From NCBI GenBank assembly GCA_938003575.1, contig CALKYG010000035.1, positions 1 through 5,625 on the forward strand: a stretch of 5,625 nucleotides of DNA, read 5' to 3'. The stretch's first letter is position 1. Every line of letters starts with the position of its first letter. Both the position numbers and the translations under genes were made by a program. Of the stretch, positions 1-5,625 are shown piece by piece. This stretch comes from an uncultured Alphaproteobacteria bacterium. GTDB taxonomy: Bacteria; Pseudomonadota; Alphaproteobacteria; Caulobacterales; Parvularculaceae. The notes beneath the pieces were generated by a model, which ran no database searches, was not told where the DNA came from, and worked only from the letters and a program-made list of their open reading frames with translations.

Positions 1-625
1 CTCGCATGGAGCCTTCCTCCCTATTGCCGTCGCACGTGCCGAGATACCTGAGGATCGTCCTCAGTTTGGAGAAATACGCCGCTGCTTCCTCCGCCGACCG
101 CATGTCCGGGCGCGAGACGATTTCCATCAACGCGACGCCCGCGCGGTTGAGATCGACAAAGGATTCCTTCGGCGAAAGATCGTGAATGGATTTTCCGGCG
201 TCCTGTTCGAGGTGGAGCCGTTCAATGCCGACCCTGATGACCTCGCCGCCGTCGAGTTCGACTTCGATTTCGCCCTCACCGACGATCGGGTCCTTGTACT
301 GCGAAATCTGATAGCCCTGCGGCAGGTCCGGATAGAAATAGTTCTTCCGGTCGAAACGGGACCAGTAATTGATTTTCGCGTTGAGACCGAGGCCGGTTCT
401 GATCGCCTGTTCGACGCAGAACTTGTTGATGACGGGAAGCATGCCGGGCATTGCGGCGTCAACGAGGGAGACATTCTCGTTCGGACCGGCGCCATATTCA
501 GCCGAGGCGCCCGAAAAGAGCTTCGACTTCGAAGCGACCTGTGCGTGCACCTCAAGCCCGATGACGACCTCCCAGTCGCCGGTTTCGCCTTTCAGGAGTT
601 TGCGGGGTGCAGTTTCGACGGTCAT
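1..625 (-). CDS. gatB: Aspartyl/glutamyl-tRNA amidotransferase subunit B, 3' end outside window
   Basis: This is the tRNA-binding and kinase-like subunit of GatCAB. GatB activates the misacylated Glu or Asp on tRNA with ATP, and ammonia from GatA then amidates it, in the cytoplasm. The first 208 codons are present out of the usual 480-500; the frame is open at position 1. Recognisable blocks are Gly-Leu-Glu-Val-His at residues 23-27 (Glu and His of the metal-binding active site), SKLF at 34-37, [16 protein letters not shown] at 93-108, HLEQDAGK at 138-145, DLNRAG followed by MEIVSRPD at 158-174, and EEGSMR at 203-208. The ATG at 625-623 overlaps the toxin stop codon as ATGA. A GGGA stretch 8 nt upstream is a modest ribosome-binding site. 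The first 15 or so residues are a variable extension before the conserved core, and no later start fits. No frameshift is seen. Identification is near certain; whether Gln, Asn or both are made cannot be told here. Confidence 0.97.
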   Translation of the reverse strand, partial: MTVETAPRKLLKGETGDWEVVIGLEVHAQVASKSKLFSGASAEYGAGPNENVSLVDAAMPGMLPVINKFCVEQAIRTGLGLNAKINYWSRFDRKNYFYPDLPQGYQISQYKDPIVGEGEIEVELDGGEVIRVGIERLHLEQDAGKSIHDLSPKESFVDLNRAGVALMEIVSRPDMRSAEEAAAYFSKLRTILRYLGTCDGNREEGSMR

Positions 626-1038
626 GGATCGTATTCCCACGGGTTAATCAGTTTGACGCCGGTTGCCGCGAAGTCGCCGTCCCGCGCCGCGATGCTGGCG
701 CGCCGCGTATGGGCGATCGCCGCAATCTGGCAATCGAGAGTATTAATCGGCTTGCCTCGCCGCGCGCAGGCGATAGCGATTTCCCCAAAGGCCATAGCTG
801 CCGCACGGTCAAAAGTCAGGATGCGTTCAGCCAGAAGGTCGAAAATATCGAGGTAGACGGCGCCGATTTCCGATTTCCTTTTTCCATCGGCCATCGCGTC
901 GACGCCGGTCTGCAATTCCGCAATCGACGGCGCCGCAAGCGCTATTTCCCGGATATTCCGGTCGAACCAGTCAACGACCCGCCATGAGCGTTCCGTCTTT
1001 ACGAGTTCGCTGACGACGCTCGTATCGACAATGATCAC
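622..1038 (-). CDS. vapC: PIN-domain ribonuclease toxin, VapC/FitB type
   Basis: A 138-residue protein with the PIN-domain plan typical of VapC/FitB toxins, Mg-dependent ribonucleases that cleave tRNA or rRNA and are held inactive by the partner antitoxin. It opens with [12 protein letters not shown], giving the first acidic ligand Asp5 and probably Glu11. It continues with SIAELQTG (Glu41), a helix with [12 protein letters not shown] (Asp102) and AARDGDF (Asp120 or Asp122 as the last acidic residue), and ends in INPWEYDP; the 'INPW' end is common in FitB-like proteins. All four expected acidic positions appear intact, so the protein looks active. The start is GTG at 1038-1036, overlapping the antitoxin stop as GTGA, with no clear Shine-Dalgarno before it, which suggests coupled translation. 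Its TGA overlaps the gatB ATG. The symbol reflects the family; the RNA target cannot be read from sequence. Confidence 0.92.
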   Translation of the reverse strand: MIIVDTSVVSELVKTERSWRVVDWFDRNIREIALAAPSIAELQTGVDAMADGKRKSEIGAVYLDIFDLLAERILTFDRAAAMAFGEIAIACARRGKPINTLDCQIAAIAHTRRASIAARDGDFAATGVKLINPWEYDP

Positions 1039-1304
1039 GGCGCCGCCGGAATGTCGTTGCGGCTGAGATCCTCGCTCAATTCCAAGGCATCCCTCTGTCC
1101 TGGTTCGAGCGGCGGCAATTGATCAATTCGCTTCAGAATCGATCTGAACCGCATCTTCATTTGGTCCGGCGCCGGGTCCCGGCTCGACTCCGTCTCAAGA
1201 ACACGCCGCAGGAATGCTTCAAGGCTCTCGCCGGTTTCCTCCGCCCGGCGGACGAGCGCCGCCTTGACGCTTTCGGGAATGTTTCTGATCGTGATGCTGC
1301 TCAT
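1035..1304 (-). CDS. vapB: Ribbon-helix-helix antitoxin, VapB/FitA type
   Basis: A protein of 89 residues starting MSSITIRNIPESVKAAL. The N-terminal strand (about residues 2-8, SSITIRN) followed by two helices (VKAALVRRAEETG and SLEAFLRRVLE, to about residue 37) matches the FitA/Arc-like ribbon-helix-helix DNA-binding fold. The remainder, with acidic and Leu/Pro-rich patches (PPLEPGQRDALELSEDL), is the expected toxin-wrapping tail. Antitoxins of this family neutralise the PIN toxin and, as a complex, repress their own promoter. I chose the ATG at 1304 because the family starts a few residues before the 'ITIRN' strand and an AAGG lies just upstream, though only 3 nt away. The alternative ATG at 1343 would add 13 residues, has no ribosome-binding site and would put the palindrome inside the gene. 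The stop overlaps the toxin's GTG start by 4 nt. Confidence 0.9.
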   Translation of the reverse strand: MSSITIRNIPESVKAALVRRAEETGESLEAFLRRVLETESSRDPAPDQMKMRFRSILKRIDQLPPLEPGQRDALELSEDLSRNDIPAAP

Positions 1305-1322
1305 GGACCTTGTATGAGACCA

Positions 1323-1346
1323 AAAGTGATTGCATGCAATCATTTT
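1323..1346. promoter_or_regulatory. 24-bp palindrome, candidate antitoxin-toxin operator
   Basis: The 16-bp core TGATTGCATGCAATCA at 1327-1342 is a perfect palindrome. Including three more pairs on each side it covers 1323-1346 with 11 of 12 base pairs matching; only 1326/1343 mismatch. It lies in the 48-bp gap between the hydrolase stop and the antitoxin start, 19 bp before that start. Ribbon-helix-helix antitoxins of the FitA/VapB class are known to bind inverted repeats in their own promoters, so an autoregulatory operator is the natural reading. Binding itself is inferred. Confidence 0.7.
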
Positions 1347-1347
1347 A
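1342..1347 (-). promoter_or_regulatory. Possible -10 element for vapB-vapC-gatB
   Basis: On the minus strand this reads TAAAAT, five of six matches to the TATAAT consensus. A start of transcription around 1335 would lie inside the palindrome and give a leader of about 30 nt before the antitoxin ATG, so a protein on the palindrome would block it. No good -35 hexamer is found 16-18 bp upstream, where the sequence is the AT-rich end of the hydrolase gene. The assignment is tentative. Confidence 0.3.
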
Positions 1348-1352
1348 TTTGG

Positions 1353-2090
1353 CTATTTTTGTTTCGCTCTCGTAATGACGCCCTTGACTTCATCAAACAG
1401 CAGACGCGGAAACTGCATTTCGAGGAAATGGGTGCCGCCCTGGACAAGGTGGAATTCGACATCAGCGCCTGGAGCAAAATAGCTTTTCAGGGTCGCCGCA
1501 TCCTTGCGGGAGACAAGGTGATCGACGTCGCCATGGACGATAGTGACCGGCGCGTTCACGTCTTTGAGGCTCTCGAAGAGGGGTCCGGTCTGTGACCGGC
1601 GGCCGGCGACTTCCGCTCGTGCATAATGAAGCGTGCGCGGAAGAAGTGAACGGACGACCGGCGCGCCGCCAAGATCGACAAACGGCTGCACCCAGGGCCG
1701 CGGCTCGGAAATGAGCGCAGCGACGGTGACCGCGCCTTTCACTTTGTCCGGGTGATCGACGAGCGCCTTCAGCGCTAACGCGCCGCCATAGGAAACGCCA
1801 AGCGTCACGACGTTCTTGGCGTCGTCGAGAAAGGGCCTTGCCGCGGCAACCTGATCGTTGAAGTCGAGATAGGGTCTGTCATGTCCGCGCGCATAGCCAG
1901 GCCGCGCCAGAAGAACGACCTCAAGATCGGCGGGCGCGGTCCTCAGCATCCGCTCAAAAAGGTATTTCCGCGCGGGCGTTCCGGGAAAAATAACGACCCG
2001 CCAGTCGCTGTCCCGTTCCGCAATCCACGCCTGATTTTTGATCGGCGTCGAAAGCGGCGCGTCATAAGTGACGGAGCGGTAAAATGTCAT
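1353..2090 (-). CDS. Alpha/beta hydrolase, substrate unknown
   Basis: A 245-residue alpha/beta-hydrolase-fold protein. Visible signature elements are the oxyanion-loop segment FPGTPA (residues 35-40), the nucleophile elbow GVSYGG with Ser100, HGDVDHLV with probable acid Asp190, and GGTHFLEMQFP with His221, which together give a complete Ser-Asp-His triad. The segment VVLLARPGYARG (58-69) fits the usual strand and loop after the oxyanion region, as in esterases and lipases of this superfamily. There is no signal peptide, so it is likely cytoplasmic. The ATG at 2090 follows the preceding stop by 5 nt, with AGGG just upstream, so it appears cotranscribed with the membrane protein. The fold and triad are clear, but the substrate cannot be inferred. 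Nothing ties it to tRNA amidation. Confidence 0.88.
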   Translation of the reverse strand: MTFYRSVTYDAPLSTPIKNQAWIAERDSDWRVVIFPGTPARKYLFERMLRTAPADLEVVLLARPGYARGHDRPYLDFNDQVAAARPFLDDAKNVVTLGVSYGGALALKALVDHPDKVKGAVTVAALISEPRPWVQPFVDLGGAPVVRSLLPRTLHYARAEVAGRRSQTGPLFESLKDVNAPVTIVHGDVDHLVSRKDAATLKSYFAPGADVEFHLVQGGTHFLEMQFPRLLFDEVKGVITRAKQK

Positions 2091-2095
2091 CAGCC

Positions 2096-2608
2096 CTATC
2101 CGGCGGTCCGCAGTGAGGCGAGAATTTCACGTCCGGCGAAAACAAAACCAAGCCCGAACGCGATTCCCGATGCGAACCGCGCCCCATCCGATAGCGCCGG
2201 CGCATAAGCGGCGACGCCGAAGAGAACAGTCAGGATCCAACAAATCGCGGCAATCTGCTGACGACGTTCGCGCAATAAAGCGATCGCAAGAACGAACATG
2301 CCGATTCCAAACACCGTTCCGCCAAGAAGATATTGGTCGATCATTCCGAATTTAGCGTCGGGTCCTATGATCGAGCCGACGCCTGTCGCTGCGAGTACGA
2401 AACCGGCAAAACCGAGCAGGCCCGTGCGCAGCCCTGAATGCAGGTAAATTGCGAATACGCCGAACATGAAGAAGACATCGACCGCAAAATAAAGCGCCTC
2501 ACGAAGACCGACATCGATCGATTGGGGCATGAAGCGGGACGCGATCGCCAGCGCTCCGCCCGCAATCGCGCAAACGCCGCCCAGTCTTTGAAGCTGCGCC
2601 GCATCCAT
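2096..2608 (-). CDS. Six-helix inner-membrane protein of unknown function
   Basis: A 170-residue hydrophobic protein that I cannot assign to a named family. Likely membrane segments are at residues 9-25, 38-56, 63-81, 94-112, 119-137 and 146-163, giving six helices with short loops. A basic stretch (RERRQQ, 113-118) lies between helices 4 and 5. No catalytic motif or ligand-binding signature is evident; the pattern resembles small DUF-type membrane proteins with paired hydrophobic segments. The ATG at 2608 is chosen because GAGGAGG stands 7 nt upstream; an in-frame GTG at 2653 would overlap the end of gatA and has no comparable site. It starts 35 bp after gatA and ends 5 bp before the hydrolase, so it belongs to the same likely transcript. 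Confidence 0.8.
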   Translation of the reverse strand: MDAAQLQRLGGVCAIAGGALAIASRFMPQSIDVGLREALYFAVDVFFMFGVFAIYLHSGLRTGLLGFAGFVLAATGVGSIIGPDAKFGMIDQYLLGGTVFGIGMFVLAIALLRERRQQIAAICWILTVLFGVAAYAPALSDGARFASGIAFGLGFVFAGREILASLRTAG

Positions 2609-2615
2609 TGCGAAG

Positions 2616-2622
2616 CCTCCTC
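2616..2622 (-). promoter_or_regulatory. Strong ribosome-binding site for the membrane protein
   Basis: GAGGAGG on the minus strand, 7 nt before the ATG at 2608. It is the best Shine-Dalgarno sequence in the window and decides the start of the six-helix membrane protein over the upstream in-frame GTG at 2653. Confidence 0.85.
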
Positions 2623-2643
2623 GCGCGCGCCGTACGCCTTGAA

Positions 2644-4122
2644 TTACGCCCACCAGCGCTCCGGCCGCGCCTTGAAATTCGCCGCTTGTTCAAGCGCGTA
2701 CATACCGCTGAACATTGTTTCTTCGTCAAAGGGTCTGGCTATAAGTTGCAAGCCGAGCGGAAGGCCTCTGGAGTCAAGGCCCGCCGGTATCGATGCGCCA
2801 GGAAGTCCGGCAAGATTCGCGGTTACGGTGAAGACGTCATTCAAATACATCTGCACCGGATCGTTTGACTTTTCGCCGAGGGCGAAGGCGGCGGAGGGCG
2901 CCGAGGGCGTCAGGATGAGATCGACTTTTTTGAACGCGTCGTTGAACTCGTCCAGGATCCGTTTGCGGACTTTCTGCGCGCGCAGGTAATAAGCGTCATA
3001 GTAGCCGGCGGAGAGCACATAGGTGCCGATCATGATTCGCCGCTGCACTTCCTTGCCGAAGCCTTCGGCTCTGGAATTCGCATACATCGACTGCACGTCA
3101 GCAAAGTCTTTCGCACGATGACCGTACCGGACGCCGTCATAGCGGGCGAGATTTGAAGACGCCTCCGCCGGCGCGACAATGTAATAGACGGGGAGCGCGT
3201 ATTTCGTGAGCGGAAGGGATATTTCCACAATCTCGCAGCCGGCGTCCTTCATCCATTTGACGCCGTCCGCCCAGAGCCTTTCGATTTCCGCCGGCATGCC
3301 GTCGATGCGGTATTCCTTCGGAACGCCGATCCTGAGGCCCTTCATCGAGGCGCCGAGCGATCGTTCGTAATCCGGCACCGGCTGGTTGACCGAGGTTGAA
3401 TCCTTCGGATCGTGTCCCGCCATCGAGCGCAGCATGATCGCCGCGTCGCGCGTATCGCGCGCAATCGGCCCCGCCTGATCGAGCGAGGAAGCAAAGGCGA
3501 CAATCCCCCAGCGCGAGCACCGCCCGTAAGTCGGCTTGACGCCGACCGTCGCCGTCAGCGAGGCCGGCTGACGGATCGAACCGCCGGTATCCGTCGCAGT
3601 CGCCGCGGCGCACAGATGCGCGGCGACGGATGCGGACGATCCGCCGGATGAGCCGCCCGGCGTCAGCCTGGCGTTTCCGCCTTTCGCGCGCCAGGGATTG
3701 ATCACGGGTCCGAAATAACTTGTCTCATTCGACGAGCCCATCGCGAACTCGTCCATATTGAGCTTGCCCAGCAATACGCCGCCGTCGCGCCACAGATTTG
3801 CGCTGACCGTCGACTCATAAGTCGGAACGAACCCTTCGAGGATGTGGGAGCCCGCCGTCGTCTGAACGCCCTGCGTGCAGAATAGATCCTTGATGCCGAG
3901 CGGAACGCCCTCGATCGGGCCGCCCTCGCCTTTCGAAAGCTTTGCATCAGACGCTTTCGCCATCTCGCGCGCCCTGTCCGCCGTGACGACGATATAGGCG
4001 TTAAGCGCTCTCGCCTTCTCGATTTCGCCAAGATAGGCGTCGACCGCTTCGAGCGAGGACACCTTCCCGGCTTTCAGCGCATCTCGCAATTCTGCGAGTG
4101 TGAGGTCAGTGATGCTCGACAT
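2644..4122 (-). CDS. gatA: Aspartyl/glutamyl-tRNA amidotransferase subunit A (glutaminase)
   Basis: The amidase-signature subunit of GatCAB, which hydrolyses glutamine to supply ammonia that is channelled to GatB. At 492 residues it is full length for the family. The Ser-cisSer-Lys triad is intact: Lys78 in [10 protein letters not shown], cis-Ser158 in the Gly/Ser-rich [15 protein letters not shown], and nucleophile Ser182 in [11 protein letters not shown]. Other family blocks are [14 protein letters not shown] (120-133), VGVKPTYG (193-200) and, near the C-terminus, [11 protein letters not shown] and GLPLGLQLI. The ATG at 4122 lies 3 nt after the gatC stop, with a GGTGG-type ribosome-binding region inside the end of gatC, as expected for coupled expression of subunits of one complex. 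Downstream, the membrane protein begins where gatB would often be found. No defects are seen. Confidence 0.98.
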   Translation of the reverse strand: MSSITDLTLAELRDALKAGKVSSLEAVDAYLGEIEKARALNAYIVVTADRAREMAKASDAKLSKGEGGPIEGVPLGIKDLFCTQGVQTTAGSHILEGFVPTYESTVSANLWRDGGVLLGKLNMDEFAMGSSNETSYFGPVINPWRAKGGNARLTPGGSSGGSSASVAAHLCAAATATDTGGSIRQPASLTATVGVKPTYGRCSRWGIVAFASSLDQAGPIARDTRDAAIMLRSMAGHDPKDSTSVNQPVPDYERSLGASMKGLRIGVPKEYRIDGMPAEIERLWADGVKWMKDAGCEIVEISLPLTKYALPVYYIVAPAEASSNLARYDGVRYGHRAKDFADVQSMYANSRAEGFGKEVQRRIMIGTYVLSAGYYDAYYLRAQKVRKRILDEFNDAFKKVDLILTPSAPSAAFALGEKSNDPVQMYLNDVFTVTANLAGLPGASIPAGLDSRGLPLGLQLIARPFDEETMFSGMYALEQAANFKARPERWWA

Positions 4123-4125
4123 GAC

Positions 4126-4425
4126 TTATTCCACCACCTTCGGCACGACGAAGAAGTGATCTTCCGTCTTCGGCGCATTGGCGACGACGTTATCCGGCTG
4201 GCCGCCGCCGGTTGGGCCTGATTGCAGCACGTCCTCACGCATCGGCAGTTTCATGTCGACGGTCGACGTCATCGGCTCGACCCCCGCGACGTCGACCTCG
4301 TTCAATTGCTCGATCCATTTCAGAATGCCGTTGAGTTCGGCGGTCAGGGGTTCGAGGCGCTCCTCTGGAACGGCGAGGCGGGCGAGTTTCGCCACCTTGC
4401 GGACGGTGTTCGTGTCGACGGTCAT
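4126..4425 (-). CDS. gatC: Aspartyl/glutamyl-tRNA amidotransferase subunit C
   Basis: A 99-residue protein matching the small GatC subunit, which wraps around the GatA-GatB interface and stabilises the complex. The N-terminal helix VRKVAKLARLAVPEERLEPL, the second helix with ILKWIEQLNEVD and the VEPMTSTVDM segment (residues 49-58) are typical. So is the end: an acidic RED followed by a flexible Gly/Pro loop and a C-terminal NAPKTEDHFFVVPKVVE, the usual 'NAP...FFVVPKVVE' ending of proteobacterial GatC. The ATG at 4425 is the only sensible start, since an in-frame TGA lies eight codons upstream. No convincing Shine-Dalgarno sequence precedes it. It is followed immediately by gatA. Confidence 0.97.
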   Translation of the reverse strand: MTVDTNTVRKVAKLARLAVPEERLEPLTAELNGILKWIEQLNEVDVAGVEPMTSTVDMKLPMREDVLQSGPTGGGQPDNVVANAPKTEDHFFVVPKVVE

Positions 4426-4496
4426 CAGGGCTCTGTTGCGTTGCGAAAATCAGTCAAGCCCTATCAATCGCCTCCCCCCGCCGCAAGGCGCCATTC
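4426..4496 (-). other. 71-bp gap before gatC, probable promoter region but no clear promoter
   Basis: This is the only gap of note upstream of gatCA, so a gatC promoter could lie here or in the end of the peptidase gene. It holds a G-rich run (GGGGGGAGG on the minus strand, about 4471-4479) and a CTTGAC at 4453-4458 that resembles a -35 hexamer. No -10 element stands at the right distance, and one there would start transcription at the gatC ATG. No terminator hairpin with a T run follows the peptidase gene. Read-through from the peptidase gene is therefore possible. Confidence 0.35.
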
Positions 4497-5625
4497 TCAA
4501 GGAAGCATCCGGTCGATGACGAGGTCAGGCCGGGCGTCATTGATGCGGGCAAGATCGCGGATCGCTCGCGCGACGTCAGGTCCGGCCCTTTCTTCGGCAA
4601 GCGCCAAAAAATCCGCTTCGTCGTAGCCCGTCCGGGCGGTCCGGCCGACGAATTCACTCCAGAAGGATGCAGCGCCCTTTTTACCGGCGGCGGCGACGTT
4701 GACGACCTGACCGCAGGCATAGACCCCGTCCCAGAGCCCTTCGCTCTCCGCCCGCTGCAGGGAAAGCTGCCTCAGCGTCCTTTCGCACTGCGCGCGGGCC
4801 GCCGCAAAATCCGCGTCGCGCTCGGACTTCGACCAATAGCCCGCCGCAACCAGCGCCTCCGCCGCCAGCGCATTCGCGCCGCCCTCGTGAATCCAGCCGG
4901 GAACCGCGTCGGATTTCGGTCTCGTCGCCGCCTGCCAGAGATGAGCGGCCTCATGCGCGGTCGACCGGCGCAAGACGCCCACGGCCTCAACGGAGGCAGC
5001 CTTCCAGGCGCCGCCCGCGAGCGTCATCTGAAACTGGCCGGGCAGCGCGTCGCCGCTATAGCTCAAACGCCCCTCCTCGCTGAGATCGCCCATGGCGACA
5101 AAGACATTTGGGGGGGCAGGAAGGGCGCGCTCGAGCAATTGGTGAAGCGCGTTCGCAATAGCCGGCGCGAAACCGGCAAGTTCCGCCACGATCCAGGCGG
5201 GCGCCGCTGAATCGGTGATGGCCGACATCGCCTCCGACGTCGCCGCGTTCGTTTTGCCGACATAAATGAAAGCCGGATGATTATAGGGACTTTCCCAGTC
5301 TTCGAACTTGTCTTTTGTTTCACCGAAAGCCGAAACCGCGGCGCCGGGCGAGGGAACGACCGTCAGTCGCGCCGGAAGGCGCCGTTGATCATCCGTAAGC
5401 GGAATAAAGTGCCCTGTGTAAAAAAGGACGCCGCCGTCTCCCATCGATATGAAGGGGTCGTAATCCTTCCGGAAGTCGCTCGGCGCCGGCGTCACGGACA
5501 CCTTGATCCTGTCAGGCAAGGTTCGTCCCTTTTCGCTGACAAGCAGATCGCGTCCGCCGGCGTTCGAGAAAACTACGCCTTCGGTCTCTATTTTCCAGTT
5601 TTGAGCCCTGAACCCTTCAAGGTCC
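4497..5625 (-). CDS. Gluzincin-like zinc metallopeptidase, 5' end outside window
   Basis: The frame runs from the window edge to TGA at 4499-4497 without interruption, so 375 codons are visible and the true start lies upstream. A TTG at 5519 is not a credible start: the 35 codons before it continue a protein-like sequence (FRAQNWKIETEGVVFSNAGG). The key signature is HEAAH (codons 4955-4941), followed after exactly 18 residues by Glu (codon 4886-4884, in GWIHEGGAN). This HEXXH-X18-E arrangement is the zinc site of gluzincins such as the M1 aminopeptidase and thermolysin-like groups. A later YACGQVV segment (codon 4719 and below) may correspond to the Tyr region of M1-like enzymes, but this is uncertain. 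The typical M1 exopeptidase GAMEN motif is not seen in the visible part. Substrate, location and signal peptide cannot be judged. No functional link to gatCA is evident. Confidence 0.82.
   Translation of the reverse strand, partial: DLEGFRAQNWKIETEGVVFSNAGGRDLLVSEKGRTLPDRIKVSVTPAPSDFRKDYDPFISMGDGGVLFYTGHFIPLTDDQRRLPARLTVVPSPGAAVSAFGETKDKFEDWESPYNHPAFIYVGKTNAATSEAMSAITDSAAPAWIVAELAGFAPAIANALHQLLERALPAPPNVFVAMGDLSEEGRLSYSGDALPGQFQMTLAGGAWKAASVEAVGVLRRSTAHEAAHLWQAATRPKSDAVPGWIHEGGANALAAEALVAAGYWSKSERDADFAAARAQCERTLRQLSLQRAESEGLWDGVYACGQVVNVAAAGKKGAASFWSEFVGRTARTGYDEADFLALAEERAGPDVARAIRDLARINDARPDLVIDRMLP

Noticed and set aside
182..856. Long plus-strand open frame of 224 codons
   Set aside because: It is antisense to gatB and the toxin gene, both clearly recognisable; its protein has no family features and is Arg/Ala/Asp rich as expected for an antisense shadow in GC-rich DNA.
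1305..1343. ATG at 1343 as the antitoxin start
   Set aside because: It has no ribosome-binding site and would add 13 residues (MIACNHF...) before the strand that normally begins the family; it would also place the palindrome inside the coding region.
1323..1350. Palindrome read as a Rho-independent terminator
   Set aside because: The stem would be short and AT-rich with only a 4-nt loop, and in the minus-strand direction of transcription it is followed by CTTTTGG, not a proper T run. An operator fits better.
1119..1595. Plus-strand open frame of 158 codons across the antitoxin start and hydrolase end
   Set aside because: It runs antisense across two supported genes and the palindrome, and its product resembles no domain I recognise.
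2609..2653. GTG at 2653 as the start of the membrane protein
   Set aside because: It overlaps gatA and adds an Arg-rich stretch before the first helix; the ATG at 2608 has a strong GAGGAGG at ideal spacing.
4450..4494. 14-codon leader frame (ATG at 4494, TGA at 4452-4450) upstream of gatC
   Set aside because: It has no ribosome-binding site, no run of regulatory codons and no visible attenuator hairpin, so it is most likely chance.
5110..5116. Run of seven G (C on the coding strand) in the peptidase gene as a phase-variation tract
   Set aside because: Seven bases is short, the frame is intact, and such runs occur by chance in Pro/Gly codons of GC-rich DNA.
4497..5519. TTG at 5519 as the start of the peptidase gene
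   Set aside because: The frame is open for 35 more codons to the window edge and reads as ordinary protein, so the gene is better described as 5'-truncated by the window.

Overview
The window reads as chromosomal DNA from a GC-rich bacterium, probably an alphaproteobacterium. That placement is inferred from the style of the GatC, GatA and GatB proteins and the GC-rich codon use; no species marker is present. Every gene I can support lies on the minus strand, so the biological reading order runs from position 5625 down to position 1. All plus-strand open frames look like antisense shadows of these genes.

Layout in transcription order: (1) the C-terminal part of a zinc metallopeptidase-like protein with an HEXXH-X18-E signature, whose reading frame is still open at the window edge (5625-4497); (2) a 71-bp gap; (3) gatC (4425-4126) and gatA (4122-2644), separated by 3 bp; (4) a six-helix membrane protein of unknown role (2608-2096); (5) an alpha/beta hydrolase (2090-1353); (6) a 48-bp gap holding a 24-bp near-perfect palindrome (1323-1346); (7) a ribbon-helix-helix antitoxin (1304-1035) and a PIN-domain toxin (1038-622), a VapBC/FitAB-type module; (8) the first 208 codons of gatB (625-1), leaving the window.

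GatC, GatA and GatB form the tRNA-dependent amidotransferase that converts Glu-tRNA(Gln) and/or Asp-tRNA(Asn) to Gln-tRNA(Gln) and Asn-tRNA(Asn). Here gatB is separated from gatCA by four genes. The toxin-antitoxin pair sits directly before gatB, and both of its gene junctions are 4-nt stop/start overlaps (GTGA for antitoxin/toxin, ATGA for toxin/gatB). The start of gatB is therefore positioned to be translationally coupled to a toxin whose family commonly cleaves tRNA or rRNA, and its transcription may respond to the palindrome, a plausible operator for the antitoxin-toxin complex. This arrangement is the most interesting feature of the window. The coupling and regulation are inferences from layout.
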